Shown one piece after another: positions 17,291-31,750 of a stretch of 64,000 nucleotides of DNA (position 1 is its first letter; each line of letters begins with the position of its first letter). The position numbers were made by a program, and so were the translations under genes. This DNA is from Rhizobium sp. ZPR4. GTDB taxonomy: Bacteria > Pseudomonadota > Alphaproteobacteria > Rhizobiales > Rhizobiaceae. A model generated the notes under the pieces. That model saw only the letters and a list, made by a program, of their open reading frames with translations, was not told the origin of the DNA and did no database searches. Location of the stretch: positions 1,054,001-1,118,000 of the forward strand of contig NZ_CP157967.1 of assembly GCF_040215725.1 (NCBI RefSeq), written 5' to 3'.

Positions 17291-18171
17291 GCGATTTGGA
17301 TCATAAGACGACAGGAAACATCGATGTCGGCATACCGGCTGCGGGCTCCGCGGCCGGTTTGAACAGCGCCGACGAATGGCGGGCCATATTGATGGGGTTT
17401 TCCCATATCGTCCTGGTCGCCAATAGCGACGCGGTCGATATCGCAAGCCTGCAGGCGCAGTTTCCGCAGACGGCGCTCTTCGTCTTCTTCAATAAGGTCT
17501 ACAAGGTTCTGGATCGCCCGTTCCATGGGCATTCGCTGCTGATCTCGCGTGGTCAGCCGCGCGGTGCCAACATCGTCTATCGCGGCGAAGTGGGCGAGGT
17601 CGTCAAATTCTTTCCGCAGGAATATTTCCTCGGCATCATGAACATTCGTCTCGGGCTGGAGGAAAAGCTCAATCCCGCCGCCGATTTTCAGGGAGCGCCG
17701 ACCGGCCACCTCGACCTTGTGGGCTTTTGTTCGGATTTCTATACGGAGGGCAAGACGCCGACGAGCGGCTTTGCCATGGCGCTCTGGCTCAGCGATCTGA
17801 AATTGCCCGGCGCGATCGTGCTTGCAGGTTTCTCGGCCAGACGCAGTCAGAAGTGGAGGGTGGTTTCCGCTCACGATTGGAGCTTCGAGCAGACCTTCCT
17901 GCGCCTGTTTGCCCGGTTGGGAAAGATCACCATCCATGGTGGGGTCGCACTGAACCCGTATATCAGCCTTGCCCAGCGCTTCACGGAAGTTCCTCCGGCC
18001 GAGATTGCTCTGGCAGCGGCCGAGGTTTTGTCGGAGCGGCTCGGTAATACCGATGCCGAAATAGACAAGCTGATCTCCCTGACGAATGTGATTCGCTCCG
18101 CGGATAACTTCATGCGCCGCCTCAGGCCGAAATTTCTCAAGCGCAAGCCGAAAGGCTCTCCCGGGGAATAA
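17287..18171 (+). CDS. Putative glycosyltransferase (possibly GT29-like), coupled to the upstream gene
   Basis: 294 residues from GTG 17287, which overlaps the TGA of the previous gene (GTGA). No signal peptide or membrane segment. The segment TSGFAMALWLSDLKLPGAIV plus LAGFSARRS and VSAHDWSFEQTFLRLFARLG recalls the sialyl-motif region of GT29 transferases (PTSG, then HDW-FE). FFPQEYFLGIMNIRLGLEEK is also conserved-looking. This is my reading of weak similarity. Coupling to the GT8-like gene suggests a joint role in assembling a surface glycan. Acceptor and donor unknown. Confidence 0.5.
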   Translation: MSDLDHKTTGNIDVGIPAAGSAAGLNSADEWRAILMGFSHIVLVANSDAVDIASLQAQFPQTALFVFFNKVYKVLDRPFHGHSLLISRGQPRGANIVYRGEVGEVVKFFPQEYFLGIMNIRLGLEEKLNPAADFQGAPTGHLDLVGFCSDFYTEGKTPTSGFAMALWLSDLKLPGAIVLAGFSARRSQKWRVVSAHDWSFEQTFLRLFARLGKITIHGGVALNPYISLAQRFTEVPPAEIALAAAEVLSERLGNTDAEIDKLISLTNVIRSADNFMRRLRPKFLKRKPKGSPGE

Positions 18172-18383
18172 CGAAGGCGAGGGGCAGTCTTTCCGCAGCA
18201 TACGCGGCAGCTTCGCCCCGGTGGCGGATCTTCCGCCCGGTTATGTCCTGCGCGAAGTTGCGGGTTCGATTGGGAAAAAGCAAAAAACGCTCTTGCCAAT
18301 CGTTTCATCCCGCCTTAAAGGGAGCGCCATGTCTTCGAACTGCCCAGGCGGTCCACCGCTTGAAGCGAATATTCGAAGGAAGA

Positions 18384-18459
<76 letters not shown>

Positions 18460-18553
18460 TTTTCCTTGATTTGACTGGCGCGTCGTTTCGCAGCTTCTTG
18501 GGTTGAGGGTTATGCCGGATTGTCGGCAAATTTTAGAAAACGCCGTATTGCCT

Positions 18554-18582
18554 CTTGTTAAATCGGGAATCGGTGTTTATGT
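18554..18582 (+). promoter_or_regulatory. Putative secE-nusG promoter
   Basis: CTTGTT (18554-18559), 17 nt, TTATGT (18577-18582), resembling CTTGAC-N17-CTATAT; 73 nt before the secE start. Confidence 0.4.
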
Positions 18583-18654
18583 AGGGTTTAACAGACACGC
18601 GGTGCGTGGGGCTGATATGTTCAGCTTTACGCGCCGTAATTGCGTGGGCAGTCA

Positions 18655-18855
18655 ATGGCATCCAAAACGAATCCACTAGCGTTTCTGCGGCAGGTGCGCT
18701 CCGAGACGTCGAAAATTACTTGGCCATCGCGCCGCGAGACCATGATCTCGACGGTGATGGTGCTCGTCATGGTCGTGTTCGCCTCGCTGTTTTTCTTTGC
18801 TGCTGACCAGCTCATTGGCTGGATTCTCAGCTATGTGCTGAATACCGGCAATTGA
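18655..18855 (+). CDS. secE: Preprotein translocase subunit SecE
   Basis: 66-residue single-span form of SecE, the small essential subunit of the SecYEG channel. The N-terminal amphipathic helix (LAFLRQVRSETSKITWPSRR) carries the conserved KITWP/SR motif and is followed by one membrane segment (STVMVLVMVVFASLFFFAAD). The ATG at 18655 gives the MASKTNPLAFLR start; ATG 18640 would only add five residues. Eighteen nt before nusG, as in most bacteria. Confidence 0.94.
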   Translation: MASKTNPLAFLRQVRSETSKITWPSRRETMISTVMVLVMVVFASLFFFAADQLIGWILSYVLNTGN

Positions 18856-18873
18856 TATCGGGTGGAGATGAAC

Positions 18874-19404
18874 ATGGCGGCACGTTGGTACATCGTCCAC
18901 GCTTATTCTAATTTCGAAAAGAAGGTGGCTGAATCCATTGAGGAGAAGGCCAAGCAGAAGGGTCTCGAGCATCTGTTCGAGAAGATCCTTGTGCCGACCG
19001 AGAAGGTGGTCGAAGTTCGTCGCGGCCGTAAGGTTGACAGCGAGCGCAAGTTCTTCCCGGGTTACGTGCTGGTGCGCGCCAACCTGACGGATGAGGCCTA
19101 CCATCTGATCAAGAATACGCCGAAGGTCACTGGCTTCCTCGGCTCCGACAATAAGCCTGTTCCGATTCCGGATTATGAAGCCGAGCGCATTCTCGGCCAA
19201 GTTCAGGAAGGCGTCGAGCGGCCGAAGGCTTCCGTATCCTTCGAGATCGGCGAGCAGGTTCGTGTATCCGACGGTCCGTTCGCATCGTTCAACGGCACGG
19301 TTCAGGACGTGGACGAAGAGCGTTCGCGCCTGAAGGTGGAAGTGTCGATTTTCGGCCGCGCTACGCCGGTCGAGCTGGAATACAGCCAGGTCGAGAAGGT
19401 CTGA
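18874..19404 (+). CDS. nusG: Transcription termination/antitermination factor NusG
   Basis: 176 residues, NGN domain (MAARWYIVHAYSNFEKKVAE) plus C-terminal KOW domain (FEIGEQVRVSDGPFASFNGT). Binds RNA polymerase at the beta' clamp and links it to Rho or ribosomal S10. Three in-frame starts lie together (GTG 18862, ATG 18868, ATG 18874); GGTGGAG at 18861-18867 is placed right for ATG 18874. Downstream come the L11 operon genes after a 213-nt gap. Confidence 0.95.
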   Translation: MAARWYIVHAYSNFEKKVAESIEEKAKQKGLEHLFEKILVPTEKVVEVRRGRKVDSERKFFPGYVLVRANLTDEAYHLIKNTPKVTGFLGSDNKPVPIPDYEAERILGQVQEGVERPKASVSFEIGEQVRVSDGPFASFNGTVQDVDEERSRLKVEVSIFGRATPVELEYSQVEKV

Positions 19405-19416
19405 TTGGGATTTCTA

Positions 19417-19479
19417 CGAAAGGTTGGCCTGGCGGCTGGCCTTTCGTTCGAGTTTGGATATAAGTAAATGCTTACTTAT
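19417..19479 (+). promoter_or_regulatory. Two hairpins between nusG and rplK
   Basis: CGAAAGG (19417-19423) pairs with CCTTTCG (19440-19446), a possible attenuator without T-run. Right after it ATAAGTAA-ATGC-TTACTTAT (19460-19479) is a perfect 8-bp AT-rich palindrome, unusual in this GC-rich sequence. Either may control the L11-L1 unit or be a processing site. Confidence 0.5.
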
Positions 19480-19617
19480 GTCTCGCGGCAAAGCCGCAAT
19501 CCGCGTGGAAGGGTAGGGTCTTAGCCGGACCTGTTAATCCGCACCACGCAACCGCAGCCGCCGGAGCGATCCGGCATAGTAGGCCGGGCAACCGGTCATG
19601 TAGAAAGGCAGAGAGAA

Positions 19618-20049
19618 ATGGCTAAGAAAGTTGCAGGCCAGCTCAAGCTGCAGGTCAAGGCCGGCTCGGCGAATCCGTCGCCGCCGATCGGTCCTGCGCT
19701 TGGTCAGCGTGGCATTAACATCATGGAATTCTGCAAGGCGTTCAATGCCGCCACGCAGGAAATGGAAAAGGGTATGCCGATCCCGGTCGTCATCACCTAC
19801 TACCAGGACAAGTCCTTCACCTTCGTCATGAAGCAGCCGCCGGTCAGCTACTTCCTGAAGAAGGAAGCAAAGATCCAGTCCGGCTCGAAGACCCCGGGCA
19901 AGGGCGCCAAGGCTGGCACCCTGACCAAGGCTCAGGTCAAGGCAATCGCCGAAGCCAAGATGAAGGATCTGAACGCAGCCGATATCGAGGGCGCAATGGC
20001 CATGATCGAGGGCTCCGCCCGCGCGATGGGCCTGGAAGTGGTGGGCTAA
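19618..20049 (+). CDS. rplK: 50S ribosomal protein L11
   Basis: 143 residues. Begins [20 protein letters not shown] with the [20 protein letters not shown] motif and Pro-rich N-terminal domain of L11, which binds the GTPase-associated centre of 23S rRNA and is needed for the stringent response through RelA-type enzymes. First gene of the rplKA pair, four nt before rplA. Confidence 0.97.
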   Translation: MAKKVAGQLKLQVKAGSANPSPPIGPALGQRGINIMEFCKAFNAATQEMEKGMPIPVVITYYQDKSFTFVMKQPPVSYFLKKEAKIQSGSKTPGKGAKAGTLTKAQVKAIAEAKMKDLNAADIEGAMAMIEGSARAMGLEVVG

Positions 20050-20053
20050 GACC

Positions 20054-20752
20054 ATGGTAGCAAAGCGTATTCAGAAGATTCGTGAAGGCGTTGATCCGAC
20101 CAAGCTCTATGCTCTGGATTTGGCCATCAACATGGTCAAGGAACGTGCCGTCGCCAAGTTCGACGAAACCGTCGAAATCTCGATGAACCTCGGCGTTGAC
20201 CCGCGTCACGCCGACCAGATGGTTCGTGGCGTTGTCAACCTGCCGAACGGCACTGGCCGTACGGTTCGCGTTGCTGTCTTCGCTCGCGGCGCCAAGGCTG
20301 ACGAGGCCAAGGCTGCTGGTGCGGACATCGTTGGCGCAGAAGACCTGGTTGAAATCGTTCAGGGCGGTAAGATCGATTTCGATCGCTGCATCGCCACCCC
20401 GGACATGATGCCGCTTGTCGGCCGTCTCGGTAAGGTTCTCGGCCCGCGTGGCATGATGCCGAACCCGAAGGTTGGCACCGTTACGATGGACGTCAAGGCA
20501 GCTGTTGAAGCTTCCAAGGGCGGCGCTGTCGAGTTCCGCGTCGAGAAGGCTGGTATCGTCCATGCCGGTATCGGCAAGGCTTCCTTCGACGCCAAGGCTC
20601 TGGAAGAAAACATCCGCGCCTTCGCTGACGCCGTGATCAAGGCGAAGCCGGCCGGCGCCAAGGGCAACTACGTCAAGCGCGTAGCGATCTCCTCGACCAT
20701 GGGTCCGGGCGTCAAGATCGAGCCGTCGACGGTTACGGCGCCGAGCGCCTGA
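20054..20752 (+). CDS. rplA: 50S ribosomal protein L1
   Basis: 232 residues, normal L1 length. Conserved [15 protein letters not shown] motif in [20 protein letters not shown] and the C-terminal [18 protein letters not shown]1 lines the mobile L1 stalk at the E site and in many bacteria represses its own rplKA mRNA; a mimic of its 23S site would lie in the rplK leader. Four nt after rplK, so co-translated. Confidence 0.97.
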   Translation: MVAKRIQKIREGVDPTKLYALDLAINMVKERAVAKFDETVEISMNLGVDPRHADQMVRGVVNLPNGTGRTVRVAVFARGAKADEAKAAGADIVGAEDLVEIVQGGKIDFDRCIATPDMMPLVGRLGKVLGPRGMMPNPKVGTVTMDVKAAVEASKGGAVEFRVEKAGIVHAGIGKASFDAKALEENIRAFADAVIKAKPAGAKGNYVKRVAISSTMGPGVKIEPSTVTAPSA

Positions 20753-21082
20753 TTGGTTCTGCCGGGCGCTGAGCCCGGTATTTAAGAATTCCCGGCCTTT
20801 CGGGGCCGGGATTTCCGGAGAAATCCGGAATTCCTGTCCGAGATTGCAGGTGGTTATCCCTTAATCACTTAAGCCTGCATGAGACGGGTAAGACCCGAAT
20901 TTTGAAGAAGCTTTGCTTCGATGAACTCGGTTCGAGCCTTGGATGCCTTGTGCCTTGGAGCCGTCAGGCTCGAGCGCGAGGGGACAGGATCCTCAAGCGT
21001 CGCTTGGGATCTCATTGATCCCAGGAGGCAAAAGGCAACCCGGCAGGCCCGTTAACCCGGTCCTGTCAACTGGAGAAAAGCA
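20753..21082 (+). promoter_or_regulatory. rplA-rplJ gap: three hairpins and putative L10 leader
   Basis: Three hairpins stand in a row: CCGGGC-GCTGA-GCCCGG (20762-20778), TCCCGGCC...GGCCGGGA (20790-20811) and TTCCGGA-GAAA-TCCGGAA (20813-20830). About 240 nt then lead to rplJ, with further inverted repeats (for example GGGATC...GATCCC near 21005-21023). This is where the L10(L12)4 complex binds its own mRNA in other bacteria; placing an L10 leader here is inference from position and structure. Confidence 0.55.
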
Positions 21083-21601
21083 GTGGAAAGAGCGGAAAAA
21101 CGCGAATTCGTCACGGAACTGAACGAAGTCTTCAAGGCTTCGGGCTCGGTTGTCGTGGCCCACTATGCTGGTGCTACAGTCGCTCAGATGAACGATTTTC
21201 GTTCCAAGATGCGCGCTGCTGGCGGCACCGTCAAAGTCGCGAAGAACCGCCTGGCCAAAATTGCTCTTCAGGGCACGGATGCGGAAGGGATTTCCAATCT
21301 CTTCACCGGTCAGACGCTGATTGCATACAGCACTGATCCGATTACCGCTCCGAAGGTCGTCGTGGATTTCGCCAAGGGCAACGACAAGATCGTTGTTCTG
21401 GGCGGCGCCATGGGAACAACAACGCTCAACGCCGAAGGTGTAAAGTCGCTCGCGACCCTGCCTTCGCTGGACGAGCTGCGCGCGAAGCTGCTGGGCATGA
21501 TCCAGACTCCGGCTACCCGCATCGCAGGTGTTGTTGCAGCGCCGGCAAGTCAGCTTGCTCGCGTGTTCTCGGCCTACGCCAAGAAGGACGAAGCCGCGTA
21601 A
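21083..21601 (+). CDS. rplJ: 50S ribosomal protein L10
   Basis: 172 residues from a GTG start (21083), with GGAG eight nt upstream. Begins [20 protein letters not shown], then [20 protein letters not shown] and [13 protein letters not shown], the rRNA-binding domain; the C-terminal helix carries the L12 dimers. The weak start codon and the long leader fit translational autoregulation by L10-L12. 58 nt before rplL. Confidence 0.96.
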   Translation: MERAEKREFVTELNEVFKASGSVVVAHYAGATVAQMNDFRSKMRAAGGTVKVAKNRLAKIALQGTDAEGISNLFTGQTLIAYSTDPITAPKVVVDFAKGNDKIVVLGGAMGTTTLNAEGVKSLATLPSLDELRAKLLGMIQTPATRIAGVVAAPASQLARVFSAYAKKDEAA

Positions 21602-21659
21602 GGCGGTTTTTCGCTGTTTATAACCAACCAGTTCGAACCGAACAAAAGGAACTACAAAA

Positions 21660-22043
<384 letters not shown>

Positions 22044-22058
22044 GCTTGAAACTGCTTT

Positions 22059-22083
22059 GGGAGGTGGCTTTTTGCTACCTCCC
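22059..22083 (+). terminator. Attenuator-like hairpin after rplL
   Basis: GGGAGGTGGC-TTTTT-GCTACCTCCC, 10 bp with one G-U, followed by ATTTGCCGTTTTT. It could act as the partial terminator that lowers rpoBC transcription relative to rplJL in E. coli. Confidence 0.6.
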
Positions 22084-22104
22084 ATTTGCCGTTTTTCTGA
22101 ACGA

Positions 22105-22143
22105 ATTACCCAAAAGCCGCGGGCAAAACGGCTTTTGGGTAAT
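22105..22143 (+). promoter_or_regulatory. Perfect 15-bp stem-loop upstream of rpoB
   Basis: ATTACCCAAAAGCCG (22105-22119) and CGGCTTTTGGGTAAT (22129-22143) are perfectly complementary around a 9-nt loop. No T-run follows, so it is unlikely to be a simple terminator. The E. coli rplL-rpoB gap has an RNase III processing site in the same place; that is a plausible role here. Confidence 0.6.
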
Positions 22144-22305
22144 GGGTTCTTCAAGAGGATGGTCTCAAACCGAACCGCGACGCAATCCGGCTGAGCGGTT
22201 TTCGGTTAGATAGACGAGATTGAACTACTCATTGATTGATGGGGTCGCCTGGCCAGCGATTCCCATCCGTTGCAGGCCCGGGTGCAGGATTTTAAAGGAG
22301 CGACG

Positions 22306-25300
22306 ATGGCTCAGACCCTTTCGTTCAACGGTCGCAGGCGCGTACGCAAGTTTTTTGGTAAGATTCCCGAAGTCGCAGAGATGCCGAACCTCATCGAGGT
22401 TCAAAAAGCGTCCTACGATCAGTTTCTCATGGTCGAAGAACCCAAGGGCGGCCGCCCGGACGAAGGTCTCCAGGCCGTCTTCAAGTCGGTTTTCCCGATC
22501 ACTGATTTCTCCGGCGCTTCCATGCTGGAGTTCGTTTCCTATGAGTTCGAACCGCCGAAGTTCGACGTTGATGAGTGCCGCCAGCGCGACCTGACCTACG
22601 CCGCGCCGCTGAAGGTGACCCTCCGTCTGATCGTGTTCGATATCGACGAGGATACCGGCGCGAAGTCCATCAAGGACATCAAGGAACAGAGCGTTTACAT
22701 GGGCGACATGCCGCTCATGACGAACAACGGTACGTTCATCGTCAACGGCACCGAGCGCGTGATCGTGTCGCAGATGCACCGTTCGCCGGGCGTCTTCTTC
22801 GACCACGACAAGGGCAAGAGCCATTCTTCCGGCAAGCTGCTCTTCGCCGCCCGCGTTATCCCGTATCGCGGCTCCTGGCTCGATATCGAATTCGACGCCA
22901 AGGACATCGTCTACGCCCGTATCGACCGTCGCCGCAAGATTCCGGTGACGTCGCTGCTGATGGCGCTCGGCATGGACGGCGAAGAAATCCTGTCGACCTT
23001 CTACACGAAGTCGCTCTATGAGCGCTCCGGCGATGGCTGGCGCATCCCCTTCAAGGCGGAAACGCTGAAGGGCGCCAAGACCGTTTCCGACATGATCGAC
23101 GCCGACACCGGCGAAGTCGTGGTTGAAGGCGGCAAGAAGCTCACCCCGCGCCTGTTGCGTCAGCTGCAGGACAAGGGCCTGAAGGCCCTCAAGGCGACGG
23201 ACGAAGAGCTTTACGGCCTGTTCCTGGCAGAAGATATCGTCAACTTCCAGACCGGTGAGATCTATCTCGAAGCCGGCGACGAAATCGACGAGAAGACCCT
23301 GCCGATCATCCTGAAGGCCGGCTTCGACGAAATCCCGATTCTCGGCATCGACCACATCAATGTCGGTGCCTACATCCGCAACACGCTGTCTGCCGACAAG
23401 AACGAGAACCGTCAGGACGCTCTGTTCGACATCTACCGCGTCATGCGTCCGGGTGAACCGCCGACCATGGAATCGGCCGAAGCCATGTTCAACTCGCTGT
23501 TCTTCGATGCGGAGCGTTACGACCTCTCCGCCGTCGGCCGCGTGAAGATGAACATGCGTCTCGACCTCGACGTCGAAGACACCGTCCGCATCCTGCGCAA
23601 GGACGACATCCTGGCCGTGGTCAAGATGCTCGTCGAGCTGCGCGACGGCAAGGGCGAGATCGACGACATCGACAACCTCGGCAACCGTCGCGTCCGTTCG
23701 GTCGGCGAGCTGATGGAAAACCAGTATCGCCTCGGCTTGCTGCGCATGGAACGTGCGATCAAGGAACGTATGTCCTCGATCGAAATCGACACGGTCATGC
23801 CGCAGGATCTGATCAACGCAAAGCCGGCCGCCGCTGCCGTCCGCGAATTCTTCGGCTCCTCGCAGCTGTCGCAGTTCATGGACCAGGTGAACCCGCTTTC
23901 GGAAATCACCCACAAGCGTCGTCTTTCGGCTCTCGGCCCGGGCGGTCTGACCCGCGAGCGCGCCGGCTTCGAAGTCCGCGACGTTCATCCGACGCACTAC
24001 GGTCGTATTTGCCCGATCGAAACGCCGGAAGGTCCGAACATCGGCCTCATCAACTCGCTGGCGACCTTTGCCCGCGTCAACAAGTACGGCTTCATCGAAA
24101 GCCCTTATCGCCGCATCATCGACGGTAAGGTGACCAACGACGTGCTCTACCTCTCCGCCATGGAAGAGGCGAAGTACTACGTTGCTCAGGCCAACGCCGA
24201 GCTCGACGCCGACGGCTCCTTCATCGAGGAATTCGTCGTTTGCCGTCATGCCGGCGAAGTCATGCTCGCTCCGCGCGACAACATCAACCTGATGGACGTC
24301 TCGCCGAAGCAGCTGGTTTCGGTTGCTGCCGCTCTGATCCCGTTCCTGGAAAACGACGACGCCAACCGCGCTCTCATGGGCTCGAACATGCAGCGTCAGG
24401 CCGTGCCGCTTCTGCGCGCCGAAGCCCCGTTCGTCGGTACCGGCATGGAGCCGGTCGTCGCGCGTGATTCCGGTGCTGCTATCGGCGCCCGCCGCGGCGG
24501 CGTGGTCGACCAGGTTGACGCAACGCGTATCGTTATCCGCGCCACCGAAGACCTCGATCCGTCGAAGTCCGGCGTCGATATCTATCGCCTGATGAAGTTC
24601 CAGCGTTCGAACCAGAACACCTGCGTCAACCAGCGTCCGCTGGTCACCGTCGGTGACGTGGTCAACAAGGGCGACATCCTGGCAGACGGTCCGTCGACCG
24701 ACCTCGGCGATCTGGCTCTCGGCCGGAACGTGCTCGTCGCGTTCATGCCGTGGAACGGCTACAACTACGAAGACTCGATCCTGCTCTCCGAGCGTATCGT
24801 TGCCGACGACGTGTTCACCTCCATCCACATCGAAGAATTCGAAGTGATGGCGCGCGACACCAAGCTCGGTCCGGAAGAAATCACCCGCGACATTCCGAAC
24901 GTTTCGGAAGAAGCGCTGAAGAACCTGGACGAAGCCGGCATCGTTTACATCGGCGCCGAAGTTCAGCCGGGCGATATCCTCGTCGGCAAGATCACGCCGA
25001 AGGGCGAAAGCCCGATGACGCCGGAAGAAAAGCTTCTGCGCGCCATCTTCGGTGAAAAGGCATCCGACGTTCGCGATACCTCCATGCGCATGCCGCCCGG
25101 CACCTACGGTACGGTCGTCGAAGTCCGCGTCTTCAACCGTCACGGCGTCGAAAAGGACGAACGTGCCATGGCGATCGAGCGCGAAGAGATCGAACGCCTT
25201 GCCAAGGACCGCGACGACGAGCAGGCGATCCTCGACCGTAACGTCTACGGCCGCCTGGTCGAGATGCTGCGCGGTCAGGTTGCTCTTGCAGGTCCGAAGG

Positions 25301-26448
25301 GCTTCAAGAAGGGCACGGAACTGTCGAATTCAGTCGTTTCGGAGTATCCGCGTTCGCAGTGGTGGATGTTCGCCGTTGAGGACGAAAAGGTCCAGGGCGA
25401 GCTCGAAGCTCTGCGCGGCCAGTACGACGAATCCAAGTCGCGCCTTGAACAGCGCTTCATGGACAAGGTCGAGAAGGTCCAGCGCGGCGACGAAATGCCT
25501 CCGGGCGTCATGAAGATGGTCAAGGTCTTCGTCGCTGTGAAGCGTAAGATCCAGCCGGGCGACAAGATGGCAGGCCGTCACGGGAACAAGGGCGTGGTCT
25601 CGCGCATTGTTCCGGTTGAGGACATGCCGTTCCTTGAAGACGGTACGCATGTCGATATCGTGCTGAACCCGCTCGGCGTTCCCTCGCGCATGAACGTCGG
25701 TCAGATTCTCGAAACGCACCTTGGCTGGGCTTGCGCCGGCATGGGTCGTCAGATCGGTGAACTGATCGAAGCCTACAAGGCAAGCGGCAACATCGAGCCT
25801 CTGCGCAAGACGATCGATCTGGTCGTCGGCGACGGCCCGAAGAGCGACGACGTTCACGGGTATGACGATGCGTCGGTCCTGCGTCTGGCTGATCAGTGGA
25901 AGCGTGGCGTGTCCATCGCGACCCCGGTCTTCGACGGCGCTGGCGAAGCGGATGTCAACCACATGCTGGCTATGGCAGGTCTCAAACAGACCGGTCAGTC
26001 GACACTGTACGACGGTCGTACCGGCGAGCAGTTCGACCGTCAGGTCACGGTTGGCTACATCTACATGCTGAAGCTGAACCACCTTGTCGACGACAAGATC
26101 CACGCCCGTTCGATCGGTCCGTACTCGCTCGTCACCCAGCAGCCGCTGGGCGGTAAGGCGCAGTTCGGTGGTCAGCGCTTCGGCGAAATGGAAGTCTGGG
26201 CACTTGAAGCTTACGGTGCAGCCTACACGCTGCAGGAAATGCTCACGGTCAAGTCGGACGACGTGGCCGGCCGCACCAAGGTCTACGAAGCCATCGTTCG
26301 TGGCGACGACACCTTCGAAGCGGGCATTCCGGAAAGCTTCAACGTTCTCGTCAAGGAAATGCGCTCGCTGGGTCTCAGCGTCGAACTGGAAAACTCCAAG
26401 GTCGACGATCTGCAGACGGCAAGCCAGCTTCCGGACGCAGCAGAGTAA
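22306..26448 (+). CDS. rpoB: DNA-directed RNA polymerase subunit beta
   Basis: 1380 residues, the size usual for Rhizobiaceae. Start ATG 22306 (GGAGCG seven nt upstream), giving [19 protein letters not shown]. The rifampicin region starts at residue 516 ([16 protein letters not shown]) and continues [13 protein letters not shown]: the D, H and S positions linked to resistance are all wild type, so rifampicin sensitivity is expected. The catalytic-core stretch [14 protein letters not shown] is present as [13 protein letters not shown]. Co-transcribed with rpoC after a 174-nt gap. Confidence 0.98.
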   Translation: MAQTLSFNGRRRVRKFFGKIPEVAEMPNLIEVQKASYDQFLMVEEPKGGRPDEGLQAVFKSVFPITDFSGASMLEFVSYEFEPPKFDVDECRQRDLTYAAPLKVTLRLIVFDIDEDTGAKSIKDIKEQSVYMGDMPLMTNNGTFIVNGTERVIVSQMHRSPGVFFDHDKGKSHSSGKLLFAARVIPYRGSWLDIEFDAKDIVYARIDRRRKIPVTSLLMALGMDGEEILSTFYTKSLYERSGDGWRIPFKAETLKGAKTVSDMIDADTGEVVVEGGKKLTPRLLRQLQDKGLKALKATDEELYGLFLAEDIVNFQTGEIYLEAGDEIDEKTLPIILKAGFDEIPILGIDHINVGAYIRNTLSADKNENRQDALFDIYRVMRPGEPPTMESAEAMFNSLFFDAERYDLSAVGRVKMNMRLDLDVEDTVRILRKDDILAVVKMLVELRDGKGEIDDIDNLGNRRVRSVGELMENQYRLGLLRMERAIKERMSSIEIDTVMPQDLINAKPAAAAVREFFGSSQLSQFMDQVNPLSEITHKRRLSALGPGGLTRERAGFEVRDVHPTHYGRICPIETPEGPNIGLINSLATFARVNKYGFIESPYRRIIDGKVTNDVLYLSAMEEAKYYVAQANAELDADGSFIEEFVVCRHAGEVMLAPRDNINLMDVSPKQLVSVAAALIPFLENDDANRALMGSNMQRQAVPLLRAEAPFVGTGMEPVVARDSGAAIGARRGGVVDQVDATRIVIRATEDLDPSKSGVDIYRLMKFQRSNQNTCVNQRPLVTVGDVVNKGDILADGPSTDLGDLALGRNVLVAFMPWNGYNYEDSILLSERIVADDVFTSIHIEEFEVMARDTKLGPEEITRDIPNVSEEALKNLDEAGIVYIGAEVQPGDILVGKITPKGESPMTPEEKLLRAIFGEKASDVRDTSMRMPPGTYGTVVEVRVFNRHGVEKDERAMAIEREEIERLAKDRDDEQAILDRNVYGRLVEMLRGQVALAGPKGFKKGTELSNSVVSEYPRSQWWMFAVEDEKVQGELEALRGQYDESKSRLEQRFMDKVEKVQRGDEMPPGVMKMVKVFVAVKRKIQPGDKMAGRHGNKGVVSRIVPVEDMPFLEDGTHVDIVLNPLGVPSRMNVGQILETHLGWACAGMGRQIGELIEAYKASGNIEPLRKTIDLVVGDGPKSDDVHGYDDASVLRLADQWKRGVSIATPVFDGAGEADVNHMLAMAGLKQTGQSTLYDGRTGEQFDRQVTVGYIYMLKLNHLVDDKIHARSIGPYSLVTQQPLGGKAQFGGQRFGEMEVWALEAYGAAYTLQEMLTVKSDDVAGRTKVYEAIVRGDDTFEAGIPESFNVLVKEMRSLGLSVELENSKVDDLQTASQLPDAAE

Positions 26449-26457
26449 TAGCCTGCG

Positions 26458-26484
26458 GGTGCGCGCTGTCGGTCAGCGCGCACC
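26458..26484 (+). promoter_or_regulatory. 11-bp perfect hairpin between rpoB and rpoC
   Basis: GGTGCGCGCTG-TCGGT-CAGCGCGCACC, ten nt after the rpoB stop, with no T-run. Likely an mRNA processing or stability element; a terminator here would uncouple beta and beta'. Confidence 0.6.
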
Positions 26485-26622
26485 GTTTGGAATATTGCAG
26501 CGCCGTCGACGTCCTTTCGGATGCATGGCGCCGCAAGGCGGTTTTAAGGCGTCAGTCCGGTTCCCGGGATTTGCCGGCACTGTTCGCAATTCGAGGGCGT
26601 TTCGCCCCTAAAGGAGATAGGC

Positions 26623-30831
<4,209 letters not shown>

Positions 30832-30855
30832 ATCGGTAAGGGATGGAAAAAATCA

Positions 30856-30890
30856 AAACCGCCCGGAGCGATCCGGGCGGTTTCTTTTTT
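30856..30890 (+). terminator. Rho-independent terminator after rpoC
   Basis: AAACCGCCCGGA-GCGA-TCCGGGCGGTTT, a 12-bp perfect stem with a GNRA loop, then CTTTTTT. Ends the rplJL-rpoBC unit. Confidence 0.95.
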
Positions 30891-30947
30891 GCTGCGATGA
30901 AATTGAATGGGTGAGGGGAGGTCGCCCCCGCAAGGGAGGCAGATCCG

Positions 30948-31241
30948 TCAGCGGAAGCGGATAATCGCGACTTCGCCTTCGAGCGCGCCCTGATAGGCGG
31001 AGGCGTGCGGCTCTTCGTCCGGAATATCCGTCAGCAGGCCGATCTGATCGAGGTCGGCCTCGATGAAGCCTTCTTCGGCAAGCGCGTTCAGCGCCTCGCG
31101 CACGGCGGTGTCGTCGTCAGGCGCTTTCAGCATGACGTGCAGGTCGATGCCTTCGCCGCCATCGGTCTCATATCCCTTGCCGATGATGATGAAGACCATG
31201 GGGCCGTCGGAATTGTTGTCGTTGTCTGGCGCTGTAATCAT
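30948..31241 (-). CDS. Small acidic hypothetical protein, 97 residues
   Basis: Unrecognised. Begins MITAPDNDNNSDGPMVFIII, is strongly acidic, and reads as a compact alpha/beta protein (KGYETDGGEGIDLHVMLKAP, then DDDTAVREALNALAEEGFIE). No signal or membrane segment. It is the only gene between rpoC and the str operon and points the other way, so it marks the border between the two units. A -10-like TATAAG lies about 90 nt upstream (near 31328-31333, minus). Codon use matches the neighbours, so I take it as real. Confidence 0.65.
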   Translation of the reverse strand: MITAPDNDNNSDGPMVFIIIGKGYETDGGEGIDLHVMLKAPDDDTAVREALNALAEEGFIEADLDQIGLLTDIPDEEPHASAYQGALEGEVAIIRFR

Positions 31242-31750
31242 GAGTCTTCCTTCGGGAGTGTCGAATCGACCCGGCGATTCCTTTTCGCCGTGCGGGTCCG
31301 TCGGATGGAAATGTCCTTCGGTGATTCCTTATAGGGATTTTGACAAAATACCAAAGTCCATCTTGCCGGGGAGGCGGCATTTCCGTATCCAATGCGCCAA
31401 ATGGCTGGTTTGCCCGGCCTTTCCGGGCTTTATGACAAAGATAATTTCTTAACCGGCCTTGACGAACCGGCGGGAAACCAGTAGTACCGCCGCCATCGGA
31501 ACCCATGTGAGGCATGGCTATTCGGGGCGACGCGCCCTGGAGTTCACCTCAAACAAGGTTCTAAACGCACGTTGAAGACACGAATGCTGCACGCAAGACG
31601 CTATTTTTGGCGTCCTCTGCTTTTTTGTGGTCCATCTGCGAAAGCGGATCGGGCCATGTTTTGCGCATTGAGACGAACGTGTGTCGTTGCCGGTGACGGC
31701 GCAAGTGAAGCCCGCAAGGGTGTCGACATAGATTTACAAGGGATGGTTGA
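31242..31750 (+). promoter_or_regulatory. Upstream region of the str operon (rpsL)
   Basis: 509 nt without a convincing gene. CTTGAC (31458-31463) is a perfect -35 match, but the hexamer 17 nt further (GTAGTA, 31481-31486) is a poor -10. The region must carry the rpsL promoter and leader, and on the minus strand the promoter of the 97-residue protein. I see no strong hairpin. Confidence 0.35.

Noticed and set aside
22225..25143. 972-codon minus-strand frame over rpoB
   Set aside because: Shadow of rpoB; no RBS and no recognisable domain.
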